Assembly (NCBI GenBank): GCA_037447655.1
Contig: JBBHKE010002913.1
Coordinates: forward strand, 1-17,979
Direction: 5' to 3'
DNA length: 17,979 nucleotides
Source: Zygnema cylindricum
Taxonomy: Eukaryota > Streptophyta > Zygnematophyceae > Zygnematales > Zygnemataceae
Part shown: piece after piece, positions 1 through 8,283 of the stretch
How positions within the stretch are numbered: position 1 is the first letter of the stretch
Layout: each line of letters begins with the position of its first letter
Program-made: the position numbers and the translations under genes
The notes under the pieces: model-generated
The model's database searches: none
Seen by the model: the letters and a program-made list of their open reading frames with translations, nothing else
What the model was told of the DNA's origin: nothing

Positions 1-553
1 AAAAGGATTATTGTTCGCGATCAAAAAATTAGGTAAAATAAACTCCAAACCAAGTTTATTACACAAGTTTGTGTTTGCGCAAACAACAATAGTGGTAAAA
101 AACTCATTATATTGTTTACATTACAAAAATAGTAAAAAAAAACCCTAAACCATGTTTCTAACACAAATTTGAGTTTGCACTATCAAAGATATTTGTAACA
201 AACAACGTTTATTATTCGTGGTCACAAAAAGAGGTAAAATAAACCTCGAACCATGTTTATAACATAAGTTTGTGTTTGCGCTAACAACAATAGTGTTAAC
301 AAACACTTTATATTGTTAACACTCACAAAAATAGATAAAAAAAACCCTAAAACATATTTCTAACACAAATTTGAGTTTGCGCTAACAAATATATTTGTAA
401 CAAACACAGTTTATTGTTCCCGGTCACAAAAAGAGGTAAAATAAACTCCGAACCATGTTTATAACACAAGTTTGTGTTTGCGCTAACAACGATAGTGGTA
501 ACAAACCTTTTTTATTGTTATCACTCCCAAAATAAGTTAAAAAAAACCCTAAA

Positions 554-668
554 CCATGTTTCTAACACAAAATAGAGTTTGCGCTTACAAGCATTGGGCT
601 AAAAACAATAGTGGTAAAAAACTCTTTATATTGTTTACATTACAAAAATAGTTAAAAAATAACCTAAA
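554..668 (+). repeat. A/B hybrid satellite monomer with about 14 extra bases
   Basis: This monomer is 115 bp instead of about 101. It starts as type A (CCATGTTTCTAACACAAAAT) and finishes as type B (ACAATAGTGGTAA onward). The join near 590-610 repeats a degenerate copy of the GCGCTAACAA motif. It is preceded by a B and followed by an A monomer. This is what a misaligned recombination between an A and a B unit would leave. Confidence 0.75.
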
Positions 669-1274
669 CTTTGTTTCAAACACAAATTTGACTTTGCGCT
701 AACAAAGATATTTGTAACTAACAATGTTTATTGTTCGCGGTCACAAAAAAGAGGTAAAATAAACTCCGAACCATGTTTATAACACATTTTTGTGTTTGCG
801 CTAACAACAATAGTGGTAACAAACACTTTATATTGTTAACGCTCACAAAATATTTCAAAAAAAACCCTTAACCATGTTTCTAACACATATTTGAGTGTGC
901 GCTAACAAAGATATTTGTAACAAACAACGTTTTATGTTCGTGGTCACAAAAAAAGGTAAATTAAACTCCGAACCATGTTCATAACACAATTTCGTGTTTG
1001 TGCTCATAGCAATAGTGGTAACAAACACTTTATATTGTTAACGCTCACAAAAATAGTTAAAAAAAACCTTAAACCATGTTTCTAACACAAATTTGAGTTT
1101 GCGCTAACAAAGAGAGTTGTAACAAACAACGTTTAATGTTTGCGGTCACAAAAATAGGTAAAATAAACTTCGAACCATGTTTATAACACAAGTTTGTGTT
1201 TGCGCTAGTAACAATATTGGTAACAAACTCTCTATATTGTTAACGTTACAAAAATAGTTAAAAAAAACCCTAAA

Positions 1275-1476
1275 CCATGTTTCTAACATAAATATGAGTT
1301 TGCGCTAACAAATATATTTGTAACAAACAAAGTCTATTGTTTGCAGTCAGGAAAAGAGGTTAAATAAACTCGGAACCATGTTTATATCACAAATTTAAGT
1401 TTGCACTCACAAGGATATATGTGACAAAAAACGTTTATTGTTCGCGGTCACAAAAAGAGGTAAAATAAACTCCGAA
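1275..1476 (+). repeat. A-A doublet breaking the A/B alternation
   Basis: Two consecutive monomers have A-type bodies. The second (1376-1476) has a B-like first ten bases (CCATGTTTAT) but then the A-type middle and tail (AAGGATATATG, GTCACAAAAAGAGG). A normal B follows. The first monomer ends with a rare variant, GTCAGGAAAAGAGGTTAAAT, seen again at 4683. The doublet marks a recombination point that changed the monomer count by one. Confidence 0.75.
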
Positions 1477-2383
1477 CCATGTTTATATCACAAGTTTGTG
1501 TTTGCGCTAACAACAATAGTGGTAACAAACACTTTACATTGTTAACTCTCACTAAAATAGCTCAGAAAAACCCTAAACCATGTTTCTAACAAAAATTTGA
1601 GTTTGCGCAAACAAAGATATTTGTAAGAAACAACGTTTATTGTTCGCGGTTACAAAAAGAGGTAAAATAAACACCGAACCATGTTTTTAACACAAGTTTG
1701 TGTTTGCGCTTATAAGAATAATGGTAACAAACACCTTATATTGTTAACGCTCACAAAAATAGTTAAAAAAAACCCTAAACCACGTTTCTAACACAAATTT
1801 TAGTTTGCACTAACAAATATATATGTAGCAAACAACGTTTATTGTTCGAGGTCACAAAAAGAGGTAAACAAAACTTTGAACCACGTTTATTACACAATTT
1901 TATCTTTGTGTTTATAACAATAGTGGTAACAAACACTTTACATTGTTAACGCTCACTTAAATAGCTCAAAAAAACCCTAAACCATGTTTCTAACAAAAAT
2001 TTGAGTTTGTGCTAACAAAGATATTCATAACATACAAAGTTATTGTTCACAGTCACAAAAAGAGGTAAAATAAACTCCGAACCATGTTTATAACACAATT
2101 TTGTGTTTGCGCTAACAACAATAGTGGTTACAAACTCTTTATATTGTTAACGCTCACAAAAATAGTTTAAATAAACCCTAAACAATGTTTTTAAGATAAT
2201 TTTGAGTTTGCGCTAAAAAACATATATGTATCAAACAACGTTTATTGTTAATATTCACAAAAAGAGGTAAAATAAACTCTGAACCATGTTTATCACACAA
2301 GTTTGTGTTTGCGCTAACAACAATAGTGGTTACAAACTCTTTATATTGTTAACGCTCACAAAAATAGTTAAAAAAACCCTAAA

Positions 2384-2485
2384 CCATGTTTCAAACACAA
2401 ATTTGAGTTTGCGCTTACAACAATAGTGGTAACAAACTATTTACATTGTTAACCCTCACAAAAACAGTTAAGTAAAAACCCTAAT
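2384..2485 (+). repeat. A-head/B-tail hybrid monomer, copy 1
   Basis: It starts as A (CCATGTTTCAAACACAAATT), switches to B at ACAACAATAGTGGTAAC, and has a rare tail AACCCTCACAAAAACAGTT. A monomer of type A follows. The same hybrid with the same rare tail occurs 710 bp downstream at 3094, so the two are copies of one recombination product. Confidence 0.8.
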
Positions 2486-2532
2486 TCATGTTTCTAACAC
2501 AAATTTGAGTTTGCGCTAACAAATATATTTGT

Positions 2533-2953
2533 AACAAACAAAGTATATTGTTTGCGGTCACAAAAAGAGGTAAAATAAACTTTGAACCATGTTTGTAACA
2601 CAAGTTTGTGTTTACGCTTAAAATAATAGAACTATAAAACACTTTACATTGTTAAAGCTCAAAAAAATAGTTAAAATAAACCCTAAACAATGTTTCTAAC
2701 ACAAATTTGAGTTTGTGCTTACAAAGATTTTTGTAACAAACAACATTTATTGTTCGCGGTCACAAAAAGAGGTAAAGTAAATTCCCAACCATGTTTATAA
2801 CACAAGTTTGTGTTTGCGATAACAACAATAGTGGTAACAAACTCTTTACGTTGTTAACGCTCACAGTATTAGTTAATATAAACCCTAAACCATGTTTCTA
2901 ACACAAATTTGAGTTTGTGCTAACAAACATATTTGTAACATACAACGTTTATT
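2533..2953 (+). repeat. Segmental duplication of about 421 bp, copy 1
   Basis: This block recurs at 3646-4066 at a constant offset of 1113 bp (about 11 monomers). Both copies share rare variants not seen in the ordinary array: AAAGTATATTG in the A unit, CTTAAAATAATAGAACTATA and GTTAAAGCTC in the next B unit, GAGGTAAAGTAAATTCC, and TCACAGTATTAGTTAAT. Only scattered differences separate them. The first part of the block also matches 3243-3400. Confidence 0.85.
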
Positions 2954-3093
2954 GTTCGCAGTCACAAAAAGAGATAAAATAATAATTATGTACCATGTTT
3001 GTAATACAACTTTGTGTTTGGGCTTAAAAAAATAGTGCTATAAAACACTTTACATTGTTAAAGCTAAAAAAAATAAATAAAATAAACCCTAAA

Positions 3094-3194
3094 CCATGTA
3101 TCCAACACAAATTTGCGTTTGCGCTAACAACAATAGTGGTAACAAACTATTTACATTGTTAACCCTCACAAAAACAGTTAAGTAAAAACCCTAA
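3094..3194 (+). repeat. A-head/B-tail hybrid monomer, copy 2
   Basis: Counterpart of the hybrid at 2384, offset 710 bp, with the same AACCCTCACAAAAACAGTT tail and the same following A monomer with AAAGTATATTG. The similarity continues to about 3400 and matches 2384-2690. This links the duplicated tracts of the left arm into one family of exchange products. Confidence 0.8.
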
Positions 3195-3645
3195 ACCATG
3201 TTTCTAACACAAATTTGAGTTTGCCCTAACAAATATATTTGTAACAAACAAAGTATATTGTTTGCGGTCACAAAAAGAGATAAAATAAACTTTGAACCAT
3301 GTTTGTAACACAAGTTTGAGTTTGCGCTTAAAATAATAGTACTATAAAACACATTACATTGTTAAAGCTCAAAAAAATAGTTAAAATAAACCTTTAACCA
3401 TATTTCTAACACAAATATGAGTTTGCGCTAACAAATATATTTGTAACAAACAACGTTTATTGTTCGCGGTCACAAAAAGATGTAAAATAAACTCTGAACC
3501 TTGTTAATAACCCAAGTTTGTGTTTGCGCTAACAACAATAATGGTAAAAATCCCTTTATATTGTTAACGCTCATAAAAATAGTTATAAAAACCCTAAACC
3601 ATGTTTCTAACACAAATTTGACTTTGGGCTAACAACAATAGTGGT

Positions 3646-4066
3646 AACAAACAAAGTATATTGTTTGCAGTCACAAAAAGAGGTAAAATAAACTTTGAAC
3701 CATGTTTGTAACACAAGTTTGTGTTTACGCTTAAAATAATAGAACTATAAAACAATTTACATTGTTAAAGCTCAAAAAAATAGTTAAAATAAACCCTAAA
3801 CCATGTTTCTAACACAAATTTGAGTTTGCGCTTACAAAATTTTTTGTAACAAACAACATTTATTGTTCGCGGTCACAAAAAGAGGTAAAGTAAATTCCGA
3901 ACCATGTTTATAACACAAGTTTGTGTTTGCGATAACAACAATAGTGGTAACAAACTCTTTACATTGTTAACGCTCACAGTATTAGTTAATAAAAACCCTA
4001 AACCATGTTTCTAACACAAATTTGAGTTTGTGCTAACAAACATATTTGTAACAAACAACGTTTATT
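3646..4066 (+). repeat. Segmental duplication of about 421 bp, copy 2
   Basis: Direct copy of 2533-2953. Its left edge lies inside a three-part mosaic monomer starting about 3599: A-type head, B-type middle (ACAACAATAGTGGTAACAAAC) and A-type tail (AAAGTATATTGTTTGCAGTC). That switch is the visible breakpoint. The right edge is where TTTATTGTTCGC changes to TTTATTTATCAACG near 4066. Confidence 0.85.
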
Positions 4067-5904
4067 TATCAACGTCACAAAAAGAGGTAAAATAAACTCC
4101 GAACCATGTATATAACACAAGTTTGTGTTTGCGCTATCAACAATAGTGGTAACAAACTCTTTATATTGTTAACGCTCACAAAAATAGTTAAAAAAAAAAC
4201 CCTAAACCATGTTTCTAACACAAATTTGAGTTTGCGCTAACAAAGATATTTGTAACAAACAACGTTTATCCTTAACGATCACAAAAAAAGGTCACATAAA
4301 CTCTGATCCATGTTTAATACACAAGTTTGTGTTTGCGCTAAAAACAATAGTGGTAACAAACACTTTATATTAATAACGTTCACAAAAATAGTTCAAAAAT
4401 CACCCTAAATCATGTTTCTAACATAAATTTGAGTTTGCGCTAACAAAGTTATTTGTAACAAACAATGTTTATTGTTCGCAGTCACAAAAAGAGTTAAAAT
4501 AAGCTCTTAACCATGTTTTTAACACAAGTTTCTATTTGCGCTAACAACAATAGTGGTAACAAACTCTTTATATTGTTAACACTCACAAAAATAGTTTAAA
4601 AAAACCCTAAACCATGTTTCTAACACAAATTTGAGTTTGCGCTCATAAAGATATTTGTAACAAACAATGTCTATTGTTCGCGGTCAGGAAAAGAGGTTAA
4701 ATAAACTCGGAACCATGATTATAACACAAGTTTGTGTTTGCGCTAACAATTGTAGTGGTAACAAAATCTTTATATTTATAACGCTCACAAAAATAGTTAA
4801 AAAAAACCCTAAACCATGTTCCTAACACAAATTTGAGCTTGCATTAACAAAGTTATTTGTAACAAACAACGTTTATTGTTCTCGGTCACAAAAGAAGTAA
4901 AATAAACACCAAACCATGTTTATAACACAAGTTTGTGTTTGAGCAATTAACAATAGTGGTAACAAACTCTTTATATTGTTAACGATCACAAAAATAGTTT
5001 AAAAAAACCTTAAACAATGTTTCTAACACAAATTTGAGTTTGCTCTAACAAAGATAATTGTAACAAACAACATTTATTGTTCGCGGTCATAAAAAGCGGT
5101 AAATAAAACTCCGAACCATGTTCATAACACAAGTTGGTGTTTGCGCTCATAGCAAAAGTGGTAACAAACACTTTATATTGTTAATTCTCACAAAAATAGT
5201 TAAAAAAAACCCAAAATCATGTTTTTAACACAAATTGGGGTTTGCGCTATCAAAGATATTTGTAACAAACAATGTTTATTGTTTGCGGTCAGAAAAATAG
5301 GTAAAATAAACTCCAAACCATGTTTATAACACAAGTTTGTTTTTACGCTAACAACAATAGTGGTAAAAAACTCTTTATATTGTTAACGCTCACAAAATAT
5401 TAAAAAAAAACCCTAAACCATGTTTCTAACACAAATTTGAGTTTGCCCTAACAAAGATATTTGTAACAAACAACGTTTATTGTTCTCGATCACAACAATA
5501 GGTAAAATAAACTCCGAACCTTATGTGTACTACAAGTTTGTGTTTGCGTTAACAAAAATAGTGGTAACAAACACTATATATTGTAAACGCTCACAAAACT
5601 AGTAAAAAAAAAACCCTAAACCATGTTTCTTACCCGAATTTGAGTTTGCGCTAACAAAGATATTTGTGACAAACAACGTTTATTGTTCGCTGTCACAAAA
5701 AGAGATAAAATTAACCTTGAACCATATTTATAACACACGTTTGTGTTCGCGCTAACAACAATAGTGGTAACAAACACATAATATTGTTAACGCACACAAA
5801 AATAGTAAAAAAAAATCCAAAAGCATGCTTCTAACACAAATTTAAGTTTGTGCTAACAGAGATATTTGTAACAATCAACGTTTATTGTTCACGGCCACAA
5901 AAAG

Positions 5905-6201
5905 AGGTAAAAGTAACTCTAAGCTATGTTAATAACACAAGTTTGTGTTTCCGCTAACAACAATAGTGGTAACACACACTTTATATTGTTAACGCTCACA
6001 AAAAAAGTTAACCAAAACCCTAAACCATGTTTCTTACCCGAATTTGAGTTTGCGCTAACAAAGGTATTTATAACAAACAACTTATATTGTTTGTGGTCAC
6101 AAAAAGATGTCAAAGTAACACCGAACCATGTTTACAACACAAGATCGTGTTTGTGCTATCAACAATATTGGTAACAAACACTTTATATTGTTAACGCTCA
6201 C
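5905..6201 (+). repeat. Satellite block shared with the right arm (copy 1 of 3)
   Basis: The monomers next to the insertion carry linked rare variants: CCATGTTAATAACACAAG (here CTATGTTAATAAC), GGTAACACACACTTTA, AGTTAACCAAAACCC, ACAAAGGTATTT, and AAAGATGTCAAAGTAACACC. The same set, in the same order, occurs at about 14840-15140 and partly at about 17271-17570. The two arms therefore descend from one array that was duplicated internally, and the linked set is useful as a local landmark. Confidence 0.75.
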
Positions 6202-6206
6202 AAAAA
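6202..6206. repeat. 5-bp target-site duplication, left copy (AAAAA)
   Basis: AAAAA immediately before the TG of the 5' LTR. It matches AAAAA at 9637-9641 immediately after the CA of the 3' LTR. Removing the element and one copy restores the normal B-monomer sequence CTCACAAAAATAGTTAAAA. Five bp is the usual duplication length for Ty1/copia integration. Confidence 0.9.
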
Positions 6207-6266
6207 TGTTGTTTTTGGAAAGCTTTCAGTCTCACCAGACAAAGCAGCGCAGCAGCACAACAGCAG

Positions 6267-6338
6267 AGCAGCGAAGCAGCAGAGTAGTTGCTATGCAGAC
6301 AGAGCAGCGAAGCAGCAGAGTAGTTGCTATGTAGACAG
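6267..6338 (+). repeat. 36-bp GCA-rich minisatellite, two near-perfect units, in the 5' LTR
   Basis: Units at 6267-6302 and 6303-6338 both begin AGCAGCGAAGCAGCAGAGTA and differ by one base (GCAGAC versus GTAGAC). A decayed continuation runs to about 6410 with AGCAGCG and GCTGCTATGCAGAGAG. The corresponding tract of the 3' LTR (about 8935-9075) has the same GCA-rich vocabulary but fewer units. The 37-bp LTR length difference is close to one unit. Composition is sharply more GC-rich than the satellite on either side. Confidence 0.85.
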
Positions 6339-6529
6339 AGCAGCGTAGCAGCAAAGCAACGCAACAACAAAGAAATGCAGCAGCGCAGCTGCTATGCAGA
6401 GAGAGCAGCGCAGCAGCTAAGCTGCGACACATACAGGACAACGCACTTGCTGTCACATTGGATATGATTCGGTACGGGACAACGCAACTGCGAATGATAC
6501 GAATCAAGTCAACGGACCTCAACTTAGTG

Positions 6530-6606
6530 GGTAGCTCAATGGTAGCTCAATGGTAGCTTAGTGGTAGCTAAGTGGTAGCTCAGTGGTAGCTCAGTGGTAG
6601 CTTAGT
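6530..6606 (+). repeat. 11-bp x 7 tandem array with tRNA A-box-like units, 5' LTR
   Basis: Seven consecutive 11-bp units of the form GGTAGCTCAGT (variants CTCAAT, CTTAGT, CTAAGT). The junction reads TAGCTCAGTGGTAG, which closely resembles the D-arm/internal A box of many nuclear tRNA genes. I see no matching B box (GGTTCGANTCC) nearby, so this is not a tRNA gene. The 3' LTR holds the same number of units at the equivalent place (9185-9261) despite about 11% divergence elsewhere. Whether it binds anything is unknown. Confidence 0.9.
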
Positions 6607-6751
6607 ATTAACTTGGCAGCTTGACGTACCTCTCAGGTACCTTAGTATTGCCGGTACAACACTAGCATAAGACTTAGGACTTAGAACACATGATGTATCC
6701 AGACTTCCAAGTAGTAAAACTGTAGACAGTTTTTGGGAATCTTCTGAGTAT

Positions 6752-6757
6752 TATATC
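6752..6757 (+). promoter_or_regulatory. Candidate TATA element of the 5' LTR promoter
   Basis: TATATC within GAGTATTATATCTTGAGTGT, a stretch identical in both LTRs (the other copy at 9407-9412) although flanking bases have diverged. It lies about 170 bp upstream of the gag ATG, a plausible distance for an LTR promoter with a transcribed leader. This is a weak, AT-rich motif, and the transcription start cannot be read from sequence. Confidence 0.35.
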
Positions 6758-6922
6758 TTGAGTGTTGTTGGGTCAATTGTATTGAAACTTTGGGAGTTCT
6801 CAATGTTTATGCTGCTCTATACTTTAATTGTGCTTTGTGAAGTTTGGATCCGTGTTTAAGATTTGGTGAGCACTTGTAAATTGCTGTTTGGTAGGATTCT
6901 TGATAGCTTCTGAGAGTGTATC

Positions 6923-7834
6923 ATGTCTACTTCTACTACTACTATTGCTCCTCCACCTGCACTGGCGGTTATAGAACAACAGGTTATGGGTATATCATCA
7001 AGAATTCCTATCTTTTACGAGGAAAAGTATGTTTACTGGGCAGATATGGTGGAGACACATTTTGAGAATGTCAATCTTTTGGATATATAGGATGGTTCGC
7101 TAGATGAATCTGATCCGTCATGGTCTAAGAAATATACATAGGCTCGTTCTATGCTGAAATTTTGTATATCTGAGAGCTTAGCTATGTCTCGGATAAAAAT
7201 GAAAAAAACAATTGATATCTGGAAATCTTTTAAAAATGATTATGAAAAGGGTAATGTCCAAAGAGAGCTTCTATTGGCTGGAAAAATTTGGGACTGTAAG
7301 TAGACTCGCTGTACAATGACTGAATATTCTAACAAATTCCGCATCCTTTTAGATGCACATGCTTGTGCAGGTGGGGTGTTTCCTCCGTTACAACCGGCAG
7401 CATTGCTCATGAGGGGTCTCCCTCGTAGTATGAAAAGAGCATCTGATATGCTCAAACAGAAAGATAAAGCTAGCTGGACTTTACAGTTAGCCATCAATAT
7501 TTTACTAGAGGAGGAAGCCACATCTAATATTCTCAATGTTGAGCAAGTAGAGGCTTTTATTTCAGACTTAGAGAGGAAACTACCGTTTAATCAGCAAAGA
7601 AATCAGTCTAATCAGTTCGGACAATTTAATCAGGGTGGAAATAGACAATCCAACACTGCATGTTTTTATTGTAGTGAGAGAGGTCATGGATACAAATTCT
7701 ATCCTAAACTTAAAAAGCTAACGATACACGTTTACACAGGCCGAGATGGCAACAAAGTCAGTTGTACAAAACCTTCACGGGGCCTACACCTCGTGGAATT
7801 GCACTGTTTTCAGCTTCTTCATCACTCCGAATGA
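6923..7834 (+). pseudogene. gag: gag pseudogene of the copia element (capsid plus zinc knuckle)
   Basis: Encodes the structural polyprotein that would package element RNA. The frame opens at the ATG at 6923, inside the 5' LTR, with a Thr/Ser/Pro-rich leader (MSTSTTT...). It crosses the LTR end and primer-binding site and enters a capsid-type domain beginning IPIF.EKY.YW (about 7007-7045). The nucleocapsid part follows a Gln/Asn-rich linker (about 7590-7655) and carries a CCHC knuckle: C at 7661 and 7670, H at 7685. The expected last Cys at 7700-7702 is Tyr (TAT). In-frame stops at 7088 (TAG), 7139 (TAG), 7301 (TAG) and 7832 (TGA) break it, with no frameshift, so decay is by point mutation. 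A later in-frame ATG at 6986 lies within the primer-binding site and is an alternative start. The longest uninterrupted piece is 7304-7831. Confidence 0.88.
6982..6990 (+). other. Primer-binding site, half-tRNA type (GGTTATGGG)
   Basis: Begins at the base after the 5' LTR's terminal CA. GGTTATGGG is the exact complement of CCCAUAACC in the anticodon stem-loop of eukaryotic initiator tRNA-Met (anticodon CAU). The usual plant Ty1/copia site, TGGTATCAGAGC, which pairs with the 3' end of the same tRNA, is absent here. Drosophila copia and yeast Ty5 are established examples of priming from the anticodon region, using a cleaved half-tRNA. The match is 9 bp; the next bases (TATATC) do not continue it. 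Position and identity together make the call reasonable. Confidence 0.7.
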
Positions 7835-8283
7835 GACTCTGAAGTTTCTGAGGAGGACGACACGGATCTATTCGCTATGGCAGCAGCAATGGAGGGCGCG
7901 AAGGATCCTAGATGGATAATGGATAGAGGAGCGTCAGCCCACATGTGCTGGAATAAGGCCATCTTCAATAATTTGAAAGCCACGCCGGAGAAAAATATTT
8001 ATTATGCTTGTGGAATGAGTGTCCAGACTTGTGCTGTGGGTGATGTGTCATTACTAGTTGATGTTGAAGGAAATGCAATTGAAAGGACTCTTCACAATGT
8101 CTTATTTGTGCCTGACTTTAAGAAAAATCTGTTTTCTACGTCGTTGGTAGAGAGTAAAGGCTTTGAGGTCAATTTAAAAAATGGTCGGCAGGTTGTTAGC
8201 AAAAATGGCAAGGTTGCGGTGACTAGTACTAGAGATAGTAGCAAGATGTATCGTATGGATATGGCTAATACCAAGGAGAATGA
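7835..8283 (+). pseudogene. Protease (PR) region of copia pol, active site altered
   Basis: Continues in the gag frame after the TGA at 7832. An acidic stretch (DSEVSEEDDTD, 7835-7867) precedes the aspartic protease that would cut the Gag-Pol polyprotein. The active-site region reads WIMDRGASAHM: the catalytic Asp is at 7922-7924, but the next codon (7925-7927) is AGA (Arg) where copia proteases have Ser or Thr in D-S/T-G. The hydrophobic stretch LHNVLFVPDFKKNLFS (about 8093-8140) is the conserved C-terminal part of copia protease. The region is open from 7835 to the integrase stop at 8501. The enzyme is probably dead from the active-site change and because no intact Gag-Pol can be made. Confidence 0.85.

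Larger units (their letters stand above)
1..6206 (+). repeat. Left arm of dimeric 101/202-bp satellite array
   Basis: Head-to-tail tandem array of about 61 monomers of about 101 bp, all in one orientation. Taking CCATG as position 1, type A reads CCATGTTTCTAACACAAATT... and ends near AAACTCCGAA. Type B reads CCATGTTTATAACACAAGTT... and ends in ACCCTAAA. Hand-made consensuses agree at 81 of 101 positions. A and B normally alternate, so the working unit is the 202-bp dimer. The most constant stretch, shared by both, is GTTTGCGCTAACAA. The arm starts inside an A monomer at the window edge, so the true array is longer. It ends in a B monomer at the retroelement's target site. There is no gene in this stretch; ORFs here change frame with the repeat and show no conserved protein. 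A centromeric or other heterochromatic location is possible but not shown by sequence alone. Confidence 0.97.
6207..6981 (+). repeat. 5' LTR of the copia element (775 bp)
   Basis: Starts TGTTGTTTTTGGAAAGCTTTC and ends GAACAACA, giving the inverted ends TGTTG/CAACA. In order it contains a GCA-rich tract with a 36-bp tandem unit (about 6230-6430), an 11-bp seven-unit array (6530-6606), a 6-bp-stem inverted repeat GTACCT-CTC-AGGTAC (6626-6640, lost in the 3' LTR), a TATATC candidate promoter element (6752-6757), and the gag ATG (6923) about 59 bp before the LTR end. The right boundary is fixed because similarity to the 3' LTR stops exactly at CAACA, where the primer-binding site begins here and the target duplication begins in the other copy. 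Confidence 0.93.

Noticed and set aside
61-100. E2F-like site in GTTTGCGCTAACAA
   Set aside because: The E2F consensus needs TTTSSCGC; TTTGCGC is one base short, and the motif is simply the conserved satellite core.
350-5650. True telomere or interstitial telomere tract from the many CCCTAAA motifs
   Set aside because: Each occurrence is a single heptamer plus CC inside the dimer; there are no consecutive telomere repeats.
1-6206. CRISPR array or similar repeat-spacer system
   Set aside because: Units are contiguous 101-bp tandem repeats with no unique spacers, and the context is a plant-type retroelement and satellite.
5926-6334. Short ORFs running from the satellite into the 5' LTR
   Set aside because: They cross the insertion border and their sequence is repeat plus GCA-rich LTR, with no protein family resemblance.
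6232-6522. Minus-strand ORF rich in Cys, Ser, Leu and Ala opposite the LTR (and similar ones at 8832-9112)
   Set aside because: Low-complexity by-product of the GCA-rich minisatellite, which lacks stops in several frames.
6530-6606. tRNA gene
   Set aside because: Only A-box-like repeats are present. There is no B box, no acceptor stem pairing and no anticodon arm.
6207-6661. Alternative shorter LTR ending at ACAACA near 6661
   Set aside because: Similarity between the two LTR copies continues past this point to 6981/9636, where the target duplication begins, so the LTR end is at 6981.
7240-7536. 98-codon minus-strand ORF
   Set aside because: Lies opposite gag, whose + strand reading shows clear capsid and zinc-knuckle features; it is a shadow.
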